Part shown: piece after piece, positions 40,891 to 49,153 of the stretch | Layout of the letters: each line of letters opens with the position of its first letter | Numbering within the stretch: position 1 is the stretch's first letter | Source of the DNA: Candidatus Merdivicinus intestinavium | GTDB taxonomy: Bacteria; Bacillota; Clostridia; Oscillospirales; Ruminococcaceae | DNA length: 49,153 nt | Assembly: GCA_018713245.1 (NCBI GenBank) | Contig: DVFM01000106.1 | Location: 1 to 49,153 of the forward strand | Direction: 5' to 3' | Position numbers and translations under genes: made by a program | Notes under the pieces: generated by a model | Seen by the model: only the letters and a program-made list of their open reading frames with translations | Told to the model about the DNA's origin: nothing | The model's database searches: none

Positions 40891-43143
40891 ATGGCAAAGA
40901 AATGGCAGAAACTGGCGGCAATTCTGGCGGCCTGCGCGATGACTGCGAGCGCGGCGAGCGTATCGGCTTTTGCAGAGGACAGCACTGCGGACGGAAACGG
41001 TTCTTCTTCCGCCTCTAATGTCGAGGGGGGAGAGAGCTCCGGTTCTTCCGATGTGACGGAGAGCTCTGACATTGAGGAGAGCTCCGATGCGGAGGAAAGC
41101 TCCGATGCGGAGGAGAGTTCTGATGTGGAGGAAAGCTCCACTAATGTCAACTTTGCATTCGTACAGAGCAGCATCGTACCGCAAACAATAGAAATATCAG
41201 AAGATGTGACGGCCTTGGTAGAAGCCGTGGCAGAAGACGATCTTTATGCAATAGCACTTGCATATGAGTCGGTCAACAAGTTAACAGAAGAAGAAAAAGG
41301 CCAGTTGGAAGCCGATTATCCGGAGCAGATGTCGATTATTAATGGAGCAATGTCAGGGCAGGCCGTTCAAATTGTGAAAGCAAGTAATGATTCCGAAACC
41401 CTATTAGCTGTAGTTGCGCCGGAGAGAGTTCTGGAGGATGAATCAATTTCTTTTCAGACGATTACCGGTACTACTGATATAGAGCGTATTTCTGCTGCGC
41501 TGCCGCAAGGTACAGTGTTAAAATGTGCCTATTCCATGGATTTTTATAAGATTTCAAAGTATATTGCACAGTTGAATGATGCGGAAGAAATCATCATGAT
41601 TTTCCATTCTTCGCAGACAGAAGAATTATCGGGAAACTTAACAGCTTATAACGCAGATCGAGGCAATAACCAAAATATAGAGATTGGACGTGCGGAACTG
41701 CAAAATGGCAGTTGTCTTTTCCGAATGAATAAGGACCAGAAATTGCAGTATGATTATTTTGCAATTGCGGCAGAAATGGCCTATAGCGACAACTATACGA
41801 CCCCGGATGAAACCAAATATGCTTTTACGCCGAAGAGCCACGCCGTTTCTACAGAGGGGATAGAATATTCCTATGAGGAAGTAGTTGATGAAACTCAGCC
41901 GGCGGGGCACCAGACAACAAATGTTGTAACAGTAACAATTCCGAAAGGCTTTACCGGAGAGACTGTTTATATTGATTGGAAAGCTATTTCGAAAGTGTTT
42001 GGCGAAATCAGTGTTGGAATGGTCGAAAACGGTCAGGCTGTTACAGGCGGTCAGACCACCACAGCGGATAGCGGCCTTTTTGGGACAGAAGACATTCTGG
42101 CACAACCGGGAGATTCTACTAAGTGCGTGCTCAGAATAGTCAATCTTTCCGATCAGGAATATGTCTATCAGGATGGTTCACTATGGTTTGATGTTGACCA
42201 TAGCCCCTATGATGGGTATATTGAAGCGTCTGGAAGTTATCCGACTTTTGATGGAAGCTCAGAATTTTTCCAGGTATTTCGTACGCGCAATACAGCTTTG
42301 CAGAGCCTGAACGTTCCAGCAGTTTTAGAACCATACATTGAAATGGCACTTCAGGATGTATATGGACCGGATGCTACGATTGCTGATTTGCCGCGTTATT
42401 ATTTGGATTACTATAATTTTAAGTATGGAACGGACGCTGAGAAATTGGAAGACCTCCCGGCAATGGCTATTGCGGAAATGTTTGGGGGCAAGAGGGAAGA
42501 TAATGGGTGGTTGGTAGGCCAAGACGTATATTATGAAAAAGAATCTGTTCCGGAACTTCAAACGCTGGCTTATAACTTCTTCTACAACAATTGCCTTCTT
42601 GTAAACAGTGAGGTTGAAAGTTATTCAGACAGTTATGGCGCATATATGGCAGGCAAAAATTATTCTGTAGATGAGGAATTGCAGGCTATGGGAACTATCT
42701 CTTCCAACAGTGCCCAAGAACTTACGATATTCTTTAAAATTAGCGGTGATTATGTAACGGAAGCCTATCAGGCATCGCCAATTGTAGGTATAATGGGTAT
42801 CGCACTGGAACAGGTTGTAGAGGAACCTTCTGACCCCTCCGACCCCGAGGACCCCTACATCCCCAGCCGCCCGGACCCGGAGGAGCCCTCCGAACCCTCC
42901 GGCGAGGAGATCGAGGACCCGGAAACCCCGCAGACCAGCTTCCCCGCTGAGGACCCCAGCGTGCCGGATGCAATTCCCGGCGAGCCCAGCGCCCCTGCCG
43001 AGGAAACGGAGTCGATCGACGATGAGGAGACCCCTCTGGCCCAGCCGCCTCAGACCGGCGTCAAGGTTGCAGGCAGCCTTGCGGTTCTGGCCGGCGCAGC
43101 TGCCGCTGCCGGGCTGATTTCCCGCAAACGCCGCGGCAAATAA
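40891..43143 (+). CDS. Sortase-type surface protein with AT-rich central segment
   Basis: This predicted cell-wall protein has 750 residues. A signal peptide (residues 1-27, SAFA/EDS) precedes an Ser/Glu/Asp-rich repeat region (E-S-S-D-x-E-E units, about 45-84). A large middle domain follows (about 85-645), then a Pro/Glu/Asp-rich wall-spanning stretch (645-718). The C-terminal sorting signal has PPQTG at 719-723, a hydrophobic segment and SRKRRGK. The ends are GC-rich like the chromosome, but 41130-42835 is markedly AT-rich with many ATA, TTA, AGA and GAA codons, so the middle looks acquired. I do not recognise the middle domain. It may be an adhesin. Strong AAGGAGG upstream, and a terminator follows. 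Confidence 0.85.
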   Translation: MAKKWQKLAAILAACAMTASAASVSAFAEDSTADGNGSSSASNVEGGESSGSSDVTESSDIEESSDAEESSDAEESSDVEESSTNVNFAFVQSSIVPQTIEISEDVTALVEAVAEDDLYAIALAYESVNKLTEEEKGQLEADYPEQMSIINGAMSGQAVQIVKASNDSETLLAVVAPERVLEDESISFQTITGTTDIERISAALPQGTVLKCAYSMDFYKISKYIAQLNDAEEIIMIFHSSQTEELSGNLTAYNADRGNNQNIEIGRAELQNGSCLFRMNKDQKLQYDYFAIAAEMAYSDNYTTPDETKYAFTPKSHAVSTEGIEYSYEEVVDETQPAGHQTTNVVTVTIPKGFTGETVYIDWKAISKVFGEISVGMVENGQAVTGGQTTTADSGLFGTEDILAQPGDSTKCVLRIVNLSDQEYVYQDGSLWFDVDHSPYDGYIEASGSYPTFDGSSEFFQVFRTRNTALQSLNVPAVLEPYIEMALQDVYGPDATIADLPRYYLDYYNFKYGTDAEKLEDLPAMAIAEMFGGKREDNGWLVGQDVYYEKESVPELQTLAYNFFYNNCLLVNSEVESYSDSYGAYMAGKNYSVDEELQAMGTISSNSAQELTIFFKISGDYVTEAYQASPIVGIMGIALEQVVEEPSDPSDPEDPYIPSRPDPEEPSEPSGEEIEDPETPQTSFPAEDPSVPDAIPGEPSAPAEETESIDDEETPLAQPPQTGVKVAGSLAVLAGAAAAAGLISRKRRGK

Positions 43144-43164
43144 TCTGATAATCCCCCGAAAATG

Positions 43165-43200
43165 AAAATCCCGCCGGTGCGAAAGCACAGGCGGGATTTT
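43165..43200. terminator. Bidirectional terminator of the surface protein and DUF4317 genes
   Basis: AAAATCCCGCC pairs with GGCGGGATTTT around GGTGCGAAAGCACA; T-runs exist on both strands. Confidence 0.85.
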
Positions 43201-43213
43201 CTGCCGTGTTGAC

Positions 43214-44359
43214 TTATTCTTCCTCGTCGTCGATGCGCACCCGCACACCGTTGACTTCCACCCCTTCATCGGCGGGGATGACAAGGCATTTCCTCCCGTC
43301 GATGATCCGGGTTTCCACAAGATAGCTGTAGGCGGGGTCTACGGCGATTTTTACCTGGGGCGTCCGAATCTCAAACCGCTTGCTGTCGATGATGTTGCCG
43401 GGATTCAGCGCGGCGCCTTCCCCGAATCGCTCGGCGCAGTTGTGCTGGAACTGACGGACCTGTTCCTCCGGCACGTCGCAGCTCTGGAGAATCTGCCCCA
43501 CCTCCCGGGGAGACAGGTCCAGCGGCTCCGGGTCCTTGCTTTCCGCGTGCTCCTGAATTCTCTCCCGGAGCTGCTCGTGGACAGACTGCATCACATGGTA
43601 GCTGCACCCGTCCTCCAGCGCGTCGGTCAGGGCGCTCTCAAAAGTTTCCTTCTGCTCGTCGGCCGACATGGGGGGTTCGGTGCGGAAAACGGCGTCGATG
43701 AACTCCTGATGAAGCCGCCCGGGGTTTTTGGAGTAAAACAGGGCGTTGTAGATATTGGCCGCCCTGTCGTCAAAGGCGGGGAAAAGGAACCCCAGCTCCG
43801 GCGGCTCCACAATCTGGACAGGGGTGCAGCTGTGGAATTCGTTTTCGCCGGGGAAATACCCCAGCTCGGTTTTGCCGTCCCGCACCGGGCAGATGCAGCA
43901 GACAACGTAGGTGAACACCGTGTCGGAGGCGTCCTCCTGCGTCTCATCGTCCTTGCCGCGGGCGGGCACATCGTAGCTGTCGCAGGCCAGGAGAATAAGG
44001 TAGTTGCTGCCGTCCATCTCCAGCGAGTCGATGACCTTCTGGTAAAAGGCGTCCCGCGTTTCCCGATCCTGGAGCCTGGTGCTGCGCAGGGCGGACAGGA
44101 GGCGGTGCTCGTCGCTGTCCGCTACCTGCTGGGTGGAAAAGACAATGTCGATGAGGTTCCGGCCCATTGTTCCGGACAGGACCTTCTTCAGGAGGCTGAA
44201 ATACTTGTCCGTTTCAAACTCCGGCATCAGCCCGAAGGATTCCTCCAGGTAGGAGATAATTTCCCGGTTGGTATTGACATAGCAGCCGTAAATCCTGCTG
44301 ATGGCGCTGCGGACCGGGGACAGGCGGCGCCGGATTTCGTTCACTTCTTTTTTGTTCAT
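43214..44359 (-). CDS. DUF4317 family protein
   Basis: This protein of 381 residues starts MNKKEVNEIRRRLSPVRSAI, with RIYGCYVNTNREIISYLEES next, which matches the DUF4317 family of Clostridia. It is highly acidic towards the C-terminus (RIDDEEE) and contains a mixed alpha/beta core with no clear catalytic motif or membrane segment. It is probably cytoplasmic. ATG 44359 follows AGGAGG with a 6-base spacer. It is 39 bases downstream of the GDSL-type hydrolase, so the two form one operon. Function unknown. Confidence 0.9.
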   Translation of the reverse strand: MNKKEVNEIRRRLSPVRSAISRIYGCYVNTNREIISYLEESFGLMPEFETDKYFSLLKKVLSGTMGRNLIDIVFSTQQVADSDEHRLLSALRSTRLQDRETRDAFYQKVIDSLEMDGSNYLILLACDSYDVPARGKDDETQEDASDTVFTYVVCCICPVRDGKTELGYFPGENEFHSCTPVQIVEPPELGFLFPAFDDRAANIYNALFYSKNPGRLHQEFIDAVFRTEPPMSADEQKETFESALTDALEDGCSYHVMQSVHEQLRERIQEHAESKDPEPLDLSPREVGQILQSCDVPEEQVRQFQHNCAERFGEGAALNPGNIIDSKRFEIRTPQVKIAVDPAYSYLVETRIIDGRKCLVIPADEGVEVNGVRVRIDDEEE

Positions 44360-44398
44360 GCTGAACCTCCTGCTTGCTGCGGCGTATCCGGCGGGGGG

Positions 44399-44998
44399 TT
44401 ATTCCGCCGCTTTCCGCACGGCCTGCGCCACCTGCTTCCCCTGAAGGGCGGCGCCTTCCTCCGTGTAATGGTAGCCGTCCGCTTTCCGGATGGAGGGTTT
44501 GCCGGCAACAGCCTCGTACAAATCATTGACGGGGAGGCGGTATTCTTCCGCCAGCCGGAGCACCGCTTCGTTGCGGGCCAGCACCACAGGATTCAGCTCC
44601 GCCGACAGGACGTCCGGATGGTCCACCTCCGTGATGGGGGTGGACAGGGCCAGAATGACGCGGGGGCACCGGGCGAGGAGCATCTCCAGCGTCCGGCGGT
44701 AGTGGTCGCGGTAGACTTCCAGCGGAAAATCGAGACCGTGAAGGCCGTGGTTAAAGTGGATGCAGCGGTAGGTGTATTCCGAGGCGTACAGCTCCAATTC
44801 CCGCCGGAAAAACGGGTCGGAGATGAATTTGGAGGTGGAAAAACGGTCTACGTAATAAAGCCCGTCCAGCTCCTTTTGAACGGCGGTGTGATACCCCACA
44901 GAGATGGAATCCCCAATCAGCAGAACGCGGGGCAGGTCCTCGCTTTCCGCCTGCTCCCACCAGGTATTTGTCCATTCCAGTGCTTCCCGATGAATCAT
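44399..44998 (-). CDS. SGNH/GDSL-family hydrolase
   Basis: This esterase-like hydrolase of 199 residues has block I with the nucleophile Ser31 (LLIGDSISVGY), an oxyanion Gly/Asn block (FNHGLHG), and a C-terminal D174-x-x-H177 (DGYHYTEEG) that completes the triad. There is no signal peptide. Such enzymes deacetylate sugars or act on small esters. ATG 44998 follows GGGAG with an 8-base spacer; a longer frame to 45427 runs through the regulatory DNA and is not coding. It is the first gene of an operon with the DUF4317 gene. Confidence 0.88.
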   Translation of the reverse strand: MIHREALEWTNTWWEQAESEDLPRVLLIGDSISVGYHTAVQKELDGLYYVDRFSTSKFISDPFFRRELELYASEYTYRCIHFNHGLHGLDFPLEVYRDHYRRTLEMLLARCPRVILALSTPITEVDHPDVLSAELNPVVLARNEAVLRLAEEYRLPVNDLYEAVAGKPSIRKADGYHYTEEGAALQGKQVAQAVRKAAE

Positions 44999-45326
44999 GA
45001 TAAACGCTCCCTTTTCTTTTGGAAATAGCCGTTCGGACGGCTGTATTTTTATCATACCACATTCCGGCGGGGAGGTACAAGGGGAAAACCGGCATTTTTT
45101 CGGCGGCCCGGCCTTTCCGGCATTCTGCAAAGCGCGGTTCCGGGAGAATGCCGCCTGTGCTTTGTGCTTTTTATCCGATACCGTCCCGCATGTTTTGTCC
45201 ATCTTGGGGGAAGTCCCGCGGGAGAAATGAATTTTCCGGAAAGCGGTTGACATTTTCAAAATTTTGGACGATACTAGATTTATTACCGTATCTGTGCGCA
45301 GAGAAAAAGGAAAGCGGAGGAAAAAT
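44999..45326. promoter_or_regulatory. Divergent intergenic region (GDSL operon / DegV)
   Basis: This non-coding stretch carries promoters for both sides. On the minus strand TTGTAC-18-TATGAT (45051-45080, extended TG) serves the GDSL gene, followed by a hairpin AGCCGT/ACGGCT (45027-45042) near the 5' end of its mRNA. On the plus strand TTGACA (45246-45251)-18-GATACT (45270-45275) serves degV. The middle (45090-45200) holds an 8-bp inverted repeat GGCATTCT/AGAATGCC but nothing recognisable. Confidence 0.65.
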
Positions 45327-46196
45327 ATGATGGGAAAGATCGCCATTGTGACCGACAGCAACAGCGGTATTACCCAGAAAATGGCGCGGGAACTGGGGAT
45401 ATTCGTTCTCCCCATGCCGTTTGTCATTAACGGGGAAACCTTATATGAAGATATCAGCCTTTCGCAGGCGGAGTTTTATGAGCGGCTGCAGAACGACCAT
45501 CAGATTTCAACTTCCCAGCCCGCGGCCGGGGATGTGCTGGACATGTGGGACAGCGTGCTGGAGGACTACGACGAGCTGGTGCATATTCCCATGTCCAGCG
45601 GGCTTTCCGGCGCCTGCGCGACGGCCTCCGTCCTGGCGGAGGACTACCACGGGCGGGTGCAGGTGGTCAACAACCAGCGCATTTCGGTCCCGCAGCGCCA
45701 GTCGGTGCTGGATGCGCTGGCGCTGGCGGAGTCCGGCAAGGGCGCAGCCCGGATCAGGGAAATTTTAGAGGAAACCAAATTTGAATCCAGCATTTATATC
45801 ATGCTGGACACGCTGGAATACCTGAAAAAGGGCGGACGCATTACGCCGGCCGCAGCCGCCGTCGCCACCGTGCTGCGCATCCGGCCGGTGCTCCAGATTC
45901 AGGGGGAGAAGCTGGACGCCTATTCCAAGGCGCGCAGCGAGAAGCAGGCCCGTTCCATCATGATTGAAGCCCTGCGGAAGGACATCGACACCCGTTTCGG
46001 CGGCCTTGACCAGGTGCACCTTTATGTGGCGCATACCCACAATGAGGCGGCCGCCCGGGAATTCTGCGTCCAGATTGCAGGGGAACTGGGGAAGGAAGTG
46101 CGCTTCTGCGACCCGCTTTCCCTGAGCATCGCCTGCCACACCGGCCCCGGCGCGCTGGGCATCGGCTGCGCCAGACGGATCGACCGTTATCTGTAA
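45327..46196 (+). CDS. DegV family fatty-acid-binding protein
   Basis: This protein of 289 residues resembles DegV/FakB, which binds a fatty acid for the FakA kinase. It has the N-terminal DSNSGI, the phosphate/head-group motif TSQPAAGD, SSGLSGACATASV and the C-terminal HTGPGALGIG. The start ATG 45327 follows GCGGAGG with a 6-base spacer. It lies 15 bases before the GH127 gene with GAGGGGG between them, so the two are co-transcribed. Acyl chain preference and partner kinase cannot be judged from the sequence. Confidence 0.92.
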   Translation: MMGKIAIVTDSNSGITQKMARELGIFVLPMPFVINGETLYEDISLSQAEFYERLQNDHQISTSQPAAGDVLDMWDSVLEDYDELVHIPMSSGLSGACATASVLAEDYHGRVQVVNNQRISVPQRQSVLDALALAESGKGAARIREILEETKFESSIYIMLDTLEYLKKGGRITPAAAAVATVLRIRPVLQIQGEKLDAYSKARSEKQARSIMIEALRKDIDTRFGGLDQVHLYVAHTHNEAAAREFCVQIAGELGKEVRFCDPLSLSIACHTGPGALGIGCARRIDRYL

Positions 46197-46211
46197 AGAG
46201 GGGGAAATCAC

Positions 46212-48056
46212 ATGCTGAAACCGGCAAAATTCCGGATGCTGACGCCGCAGCATCTCCGCCCGGAAGGGTGGCTGAAGCGCCAGCTGGAAATTGAGGCGGA
46301 AGGGCTCTGCGGCCACCTGGATCAGATTTGGCCCGATATCCGCGACAGCAAATGGATCGGCGGAAACCGGGAAGGATGGGAGCGGGTCCCGTACTGGCTG
46401 GACGGGTTCATCCCGCTGGCCTGGCTGCTGGACGACGAGGGGCTGAAGGCCCGGGCAAAGCGCTATGTGGACGCCATCCTGGCGGGCCAGCAGGAGGACG
46501 GCTGGCTCTGCCCCTGCACGCCGGAGGAACGGGGGCGCTACGACATGTGGGCGCTCTTCCTCATCGGCAAAGTGCTGGCCCTTTACGCCGACTGCAGCGG
46601 CGACGAACGGGTGGAAGAGGCCCTCTGCCGCGCGTTTTGGAACTACCGCGGGCATTTGCAGTCCCACACCCTCTTTGACTGGGCCGCCGCCCGGTGGTAT
46701 GAGGCGCTGATCCCGCTTTTCTGGCTCTATGAGCGGCGGCCGGAGGGGTGGATTCTGGAGATGGCCCACACGCTGGCGGCCGAGGGGCTCGACTATCAGC
46801 AGCTCTACCGAACCCTTCCCATGGACAAGGCGGCGGAGCACCCCCACTGGAGCTATCCCGACCATGTGGTGAATACCGCCATGGCCCTCAAATCCCGGGC
46901 GCTCTATTCCCGCTTAACCGGGGAGGACCCGGGGGCATTCGCAAAGGAGATGCTGGCGGTGCTGATGAAAAAGCACGGCATGGCGGCGGGGCATTTTACC
47001 GGGGACGAATGCCTGGCCGGGAACAGCCCCATTCAGGGCAGCGAGTGCTGCGGCGTGGTGGAGGCGATGTATTCCTACGAGCAGCTGCTCAGCCTGACGG
47101 GGGACCCCTTCTGGGGGGACCGGCTGGAGCAGGCCGCCTTCAACGCCCTTCCCGCCACCCTGAGCCCGGATATGTGGACCCACCAGTATGACCAGCTCAC
47201 CAACCAGCCCGCCTGCGTCCGTATCCCCGACAAAGATGTGCATTTCACCAGCAACGGCGGGGAATCCCACCTGTTCGGCCTGGAGCCGAATTACGGCTGC
47301 TGCACCGCCAATTTCGGGCAGGGCTGGCCCAAATTTGCCCTGTCCGCCATGATGCGCGCGGAGGAGGGCCCGGCAGTGACGGCGCTGGTCCCGGCGGCGG
47401 CGGAATTTTCTGTGGACGGCGCGGCGGTGCGGGTGGAGGTCCGCACCGAATATCCCTTCCGGGACACGGCGGAAATTATCGTGACGGCGGACGCCCCGGC
47501 GGAATTCACGCTGCTGGTCCGGATTCCCGGCTTTGCGGCGTCGGCCCGGCTCTGCGGCCGGCCGGAAGAACCGGGCGCCTTTGCCCGGCTCCGGCGGAGA
47601 TGGGAGGGGGAAAGCCGCCTTTTGCTGGAGCTGGCGTTTGAAACGGAGCTTGTGAAGCGTCCCGGCGGCCTGACCGCCGTCCGGCGCGGCCCGCTGGTTT
47701 ATTCCGCGGCGATTGCGGAGAAATGGGAAAGGCGCGAATATACCCGGGATGGGGTGGAGCGGAAATTCCCCTACTGCGATTATGAGATTCTGCCCCAAAG
47801 CCCCTGGAACTACGCCCTTCTTTCGGACCGGTTCCGGCTGGAACTCCGGCCGGTGGGGGAATGCCCCTTTTCCCCCGAAGGCGCGCCGGCGGAGCTTTGG
47901 GCGGTTATGGCGCCCATCCCCTGGAGCAGCAAAAACGGCATCTGCAGCCCCGTCCCGGACAGCCTGGAGCCGGAGGGGGAACCCAGGGAGGTGCGCATGA
48001 TTCCCTACGGATGCACCAACCTGCGGATGACCGAGCTCCCGTATCTGGGCGGCTGA
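46212..48056 (+). CDS. GH127-family beta-L-arabinofuranosidase-like glycosidase
   Basis: This glycoside hydrolase of 614 residues has an alpha/alpha-barrel (residues about 1-390) and a C-terminal beta-sandwich. Family GH127 enzymes use a Zn-bound cysteine as nucleophile. Here the Zn/active-site set is visible as E278 with C279-C280 (GSECCG) and C363-C364 (NYGCCTANFGQ). This pattern fits beta-L-arabinofuranosidase and related GH146/DUF1680 enzymes. It has no signal peptide, so it works on imported arabino-oligosaccharides. ATG 46212 follows GAGGGGGAAATCAC. Alternative substrates are possible. Confidence 0.88.
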   Translation: MLKPAKFRMLTPQHLRPEGWLKRQLEIEAEGLCGHLDQIWPDIRDSKWIGGNREGWERVPYWLDGFIPLAWLLDDEGLKARAKRYVDAILAGQQEDGWLCPCTPEERGRYDMWALFLIGKVLALYADCSGDERVEEALCRAFWNYRGHLQSHTLFDWAAARWYEALIPLFWLYERRPEGWILEMAHTLAAEGLDYQQLYRTLPMDKAAEHPHWSYPDHVVNTAMALKSRALYSRLTGEDPGAFAKEMLAVLMKKHGMAAGHFTGDECLAGNSPIQGSECCGVVEAMYSYEQLLSLTGDPFWGDRLEQAAFNALPATLSPDMWTHQYDQLTNQPACVRIPDKDVHFTSNGGESHLFGLEPNYGCCTANFGQGWPKFALSAMMRAEEGPAVTALVPAAAEFSVDGAAVRVEVRTEYPFRDTAEIIVTADAPAEFTLLVRIPGFAASARLCGRPEEPGAFARLRRRWEGESRLLLELAFETELVKRPGGLTAVRRGPLVYSAAIAEKWERREYTRDGVERKFPYCDYEILPQSPWNYALLSDRFRLELRPVGECPFSPEGAPAELWAVMAPIPWSSKNGICSPVPDSLEPEGEPREVRMIPYGCTNLRMTELPYLGG

Positions 48057-48121
48057 TTTCCAAAACAGAATAGAAAAACTTATGCAATCTGCGGATTTTT
48101 GTGAAATTGCGGAAAATCTTC

Positions 48122-48150
48122 TTGCCGGACGGACAAAAAAAGAGTATGAT
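48122..48150 (+). promoter_or_regulatory. Promoter of the PNPOx-fold gene
   Basis: TTGCCG, 17 bases, TATGAT, 37 bases upstream of the ATG at 48188. Confidence 0.65.
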
Positions 48151-48187
48151 GTATTTACATAATCGGATTATGCAAGGAGGTTTCACA

Positions 48188-48610
48188 ATGAACTGGAATC
48201 CTGAAGCGGAGGCAATCCTGCAGGAGCGTTTCGGAAAGGACAGCATCATCGCGCTGGCCACAGTGGAGGACGGCATCCCTTCGGTGCGCAATGTCAACGC
48301 ATATTATGAGGACGGCGCGTTCTACATTATTACCTACGGCCTGTCCGGAAAGATGCAGCAGATCGCGAAGAATCCGACGGTGGCGATTGCCGGCGACTGG
48401 TTTACGGCCCACGGCACGGGGGTCAATCTCGGCTATTTCGGCAAGGCGGAGAACGCGGAAATCGCGGAGAAGCTCCGCAAAGCCTTTGCCGAGTGGATTG
48501 ACAACGGCCACAACAATTTTCAGGACGAAAACACCTGCATCCTCTGCATCCGGCTGACCGACGGACTGTTGCTGTCCCACGGCACCCGATACGACATTCA
48601 GTTCAGCTGA
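48188..48610 (+). CDS. Pyridoxamine 5'-phosphate oxidase-fold protein
   Basis: This small flavin-binding protein has 140 residues. It begins NWNPEAEAILQERFGKDSII, with ALATVEDGIPSVRNVNAYYE next, typical of FMN-binding split-barrel proteins, and ends with an LSHGTRYDIQFS strand. Such proteins bind FMN or F420 and reduce small molecules or handle flavin or haem. ATG 48188 follows AAGGAGG with an 8-base spacer. It has its own promoter and terminator. No specific reaction can be assigned. Confidence 0.9.
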   Translation: MNWNPEAEAILQERFGKDSIIALATVEDGIPSVRNVNAYYEDGAFYIITYGLSGKMQQIAKNPTVAIAGDWFTAHGTGVNLGYFGKAENAEIAEKLRKAFAEWIDNGHNNFQDENTCILCIRLTDGLLLSHGTRYDIQFS

Positions 48611-48643
48611 CCGCACAAAGCCGCTTCTGTCTCCGAAAAAATT

Positions 48644-48671
48644 GCCCCGTCCGGACGGACGGGGCTTTTCT
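48644..48671 (+). terminator. Terminator of the PNPOx-fold gene
   Basis: GCCCCGTCCG pairs with CGGACGGGGC followed by TTTTCTT. It lies between this gene and the recombinase tail. Confidence 0.85.
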
Positions 48672-48683
48672 TCCGTAAGGAAG

Positions 48684-49153
48684 TTATTTCAGGGAGTTCT
48701 CGTAGGACTCGATCATCTTCTTGAACGTGTGGCCCGTACGATCTTCGGAATCCCCCCGCCGCTTCAGCTTTTGCAGGTATTTTTCCGTGCTGTCACCGGT
48801 GAAAATCCGGATGTCCAGCCGCATGGAGCCGTCCTGTTCCGGGGTGACGAAGATTTTGTCGATAAAGGTGTCGATAAACTCCTTGGTAATGGCGCCCTCC
48901 CCGGCGCTTTTTTCCGCGGCTTTCAGGGTGGCGCGGATTTTTTCCATGTGTGCCCGGAACTCCCCGCTGGACTCCTGCTGTTCCCGTAGTTCCGCCAGTT
49001 CTTCCTCGGCGGCTTTGATTTCCTGGTTGCACTGGGCGGTCATGCTCTTAAAATCCGCGTTGGTGATGCTGTCCATGGCCGCCAGCTCCAGCAGCTTGCT
49101 TTTCTTTTTGAGAGCCATTTCGATGGTTGCCTGGGCAGCCTGCATCTTCTTTT
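48684..49153 (-). CDS. Large serine recombinase, C-terminal part (5' end outside window)
   Basis: The frame continues past the window end. The visible 155 residues form a coiled-coil segment (MALKKKSKLLELAAMDSITN, then FKSMTAQCNQEIKAAEEELA) and a C-terminal domain with TKEFIDTFIDKIFVTPEQDG and MRLDIRIFTGDSTEKY. This is the pattern of large serine recombinases of the Tn5397/Tn4451 class (DUF4368-type tail). The catalytic serine domain would be further right. Such genes lie close to one end of their element, so the element end may be within a few hundred bases of 48684. Confidence 0.85.
   Translation of the reverse strand, partial: KKMQAAQATIEMALKKKSKLLELAAMDSITNADFKSMTAQCNQEIKAAEEELAELREQQESSGEFRAHMEKIRATLKAAEKSAGEGAITKEFIDTFIDKIFVTPEQDGSMRLDIRIFTGDSTEKYLQKLKRRGDSEDRTGHTFKKMIESYENSLK

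Noticed and set aside
40743-41174. Minus-strand frame with Leu/Ser/Glu repeats
   Set aside because: Reverse reading of the E-S-S-D repeat region of the surface protein and of its promoter; no ribosome site.
44399-45427. Extended GDSL hydrolase of 342 residues
   Set aside because: The upstream 143 codons lie in promoter DNA; the AGGGAG site and family start support ATG 44998.

Overview
The window is a GC-rich segment of a bacterial chromosome, most likely a gut-type, spore-forming member of the Clostridia (Bacillota; an Oscillospiraceae-like genome is my best guess). The reasons are the strong AGGAGG ribosome binding sites, frequent TTG and GTG starts, consensus sigma-A promoters and rho-independent terminators. 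The families also fit: walJ/rlmH/murA, DUF3842, DUF4317, DegV, a PRK06851-type ATPase, choline-binding-like repeats, GH29 and GH127 glycosidases, and a large serine recombinase. No rRNA, CRISPR array or intact IS element was seen.

Layout. 1-7.6 kb is housekeeping: the 3' end of tyrS, typA, a murA-walJ-rlmH operon, a secreted transglutaminase with wall-binding repeats, and a DUF3842 protein. 7.8-10.1 kb is a boundary zone: a cupin/XRE regulator, tRNA-Thr(CGT), then about 1.6 kb of non-coding DNA. That stretch holds four successive terminators, a run of short stem-loops and broken type I methyltransferase (hsdM) pieces, and it looks like the scar of a lost mobile element. 10.1-17.5 kb holds a leucine-rich-repeat protein, an MreB-family protein, a KDPG aldolase fused to a glyoxalase-like domain followed by KDG kinase, a polysaccharide deacetylase, a P-loop ATPase and a Gfo/Idh/MocA oxidoreductase. 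17.5-26.3 kb holds transporters and regulators: MATE plus a PepSY lipoprotein, a sugar-phosphate-type MFS transporter divergent from a DeoR regulator, PadR plus DUF2812, an AraC/PocR regulator, and a ferredoxin divergent from a Crp/Fnr regulator. 26.3-32 kb carries a YerB-like lipoprotein, a second Gfo/Idh/MocA enzyme and a heterodimeric ABC exporter. 32.2-37.4 kb is a DNA repair/sirtuin/AI-2E/nitroreductase operon and a GH29 fucosidase. 37.8-40.7 kb is the larE-larB-larC operon for the nickel-pincer nucleotide cofactor, behind a leader that looks like a transcription attenuator. 40.9-49.2 kb holds a sortase-type surface protein with an AT-rich middle, a GDSL hydrolase plus DUF4317 pair, DegV, a GH127 arabinofuranosidase, a PNPOx-fold protein and the tail of a large serine recombinase that marks another mobile element.

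How it fits together. Aldolase and kinase complete the uronate route (KDG to KDPG to pyruvate plus glyceraldehyde 3-phosphate). With the cytoplasmic GH29 and GH127 enzymes, the two Gfo/Idh/MocA enzymes and the sugar-phosphate-type transporter, this suggests use of plant or host glycans. The lar genes imply a nickel-pincer enzyme such as lactate racemase encoded elsewhere. The least explained parts are the larE leader, the stem-loop cluster at 8941-9101 and the mosaic surface protein.
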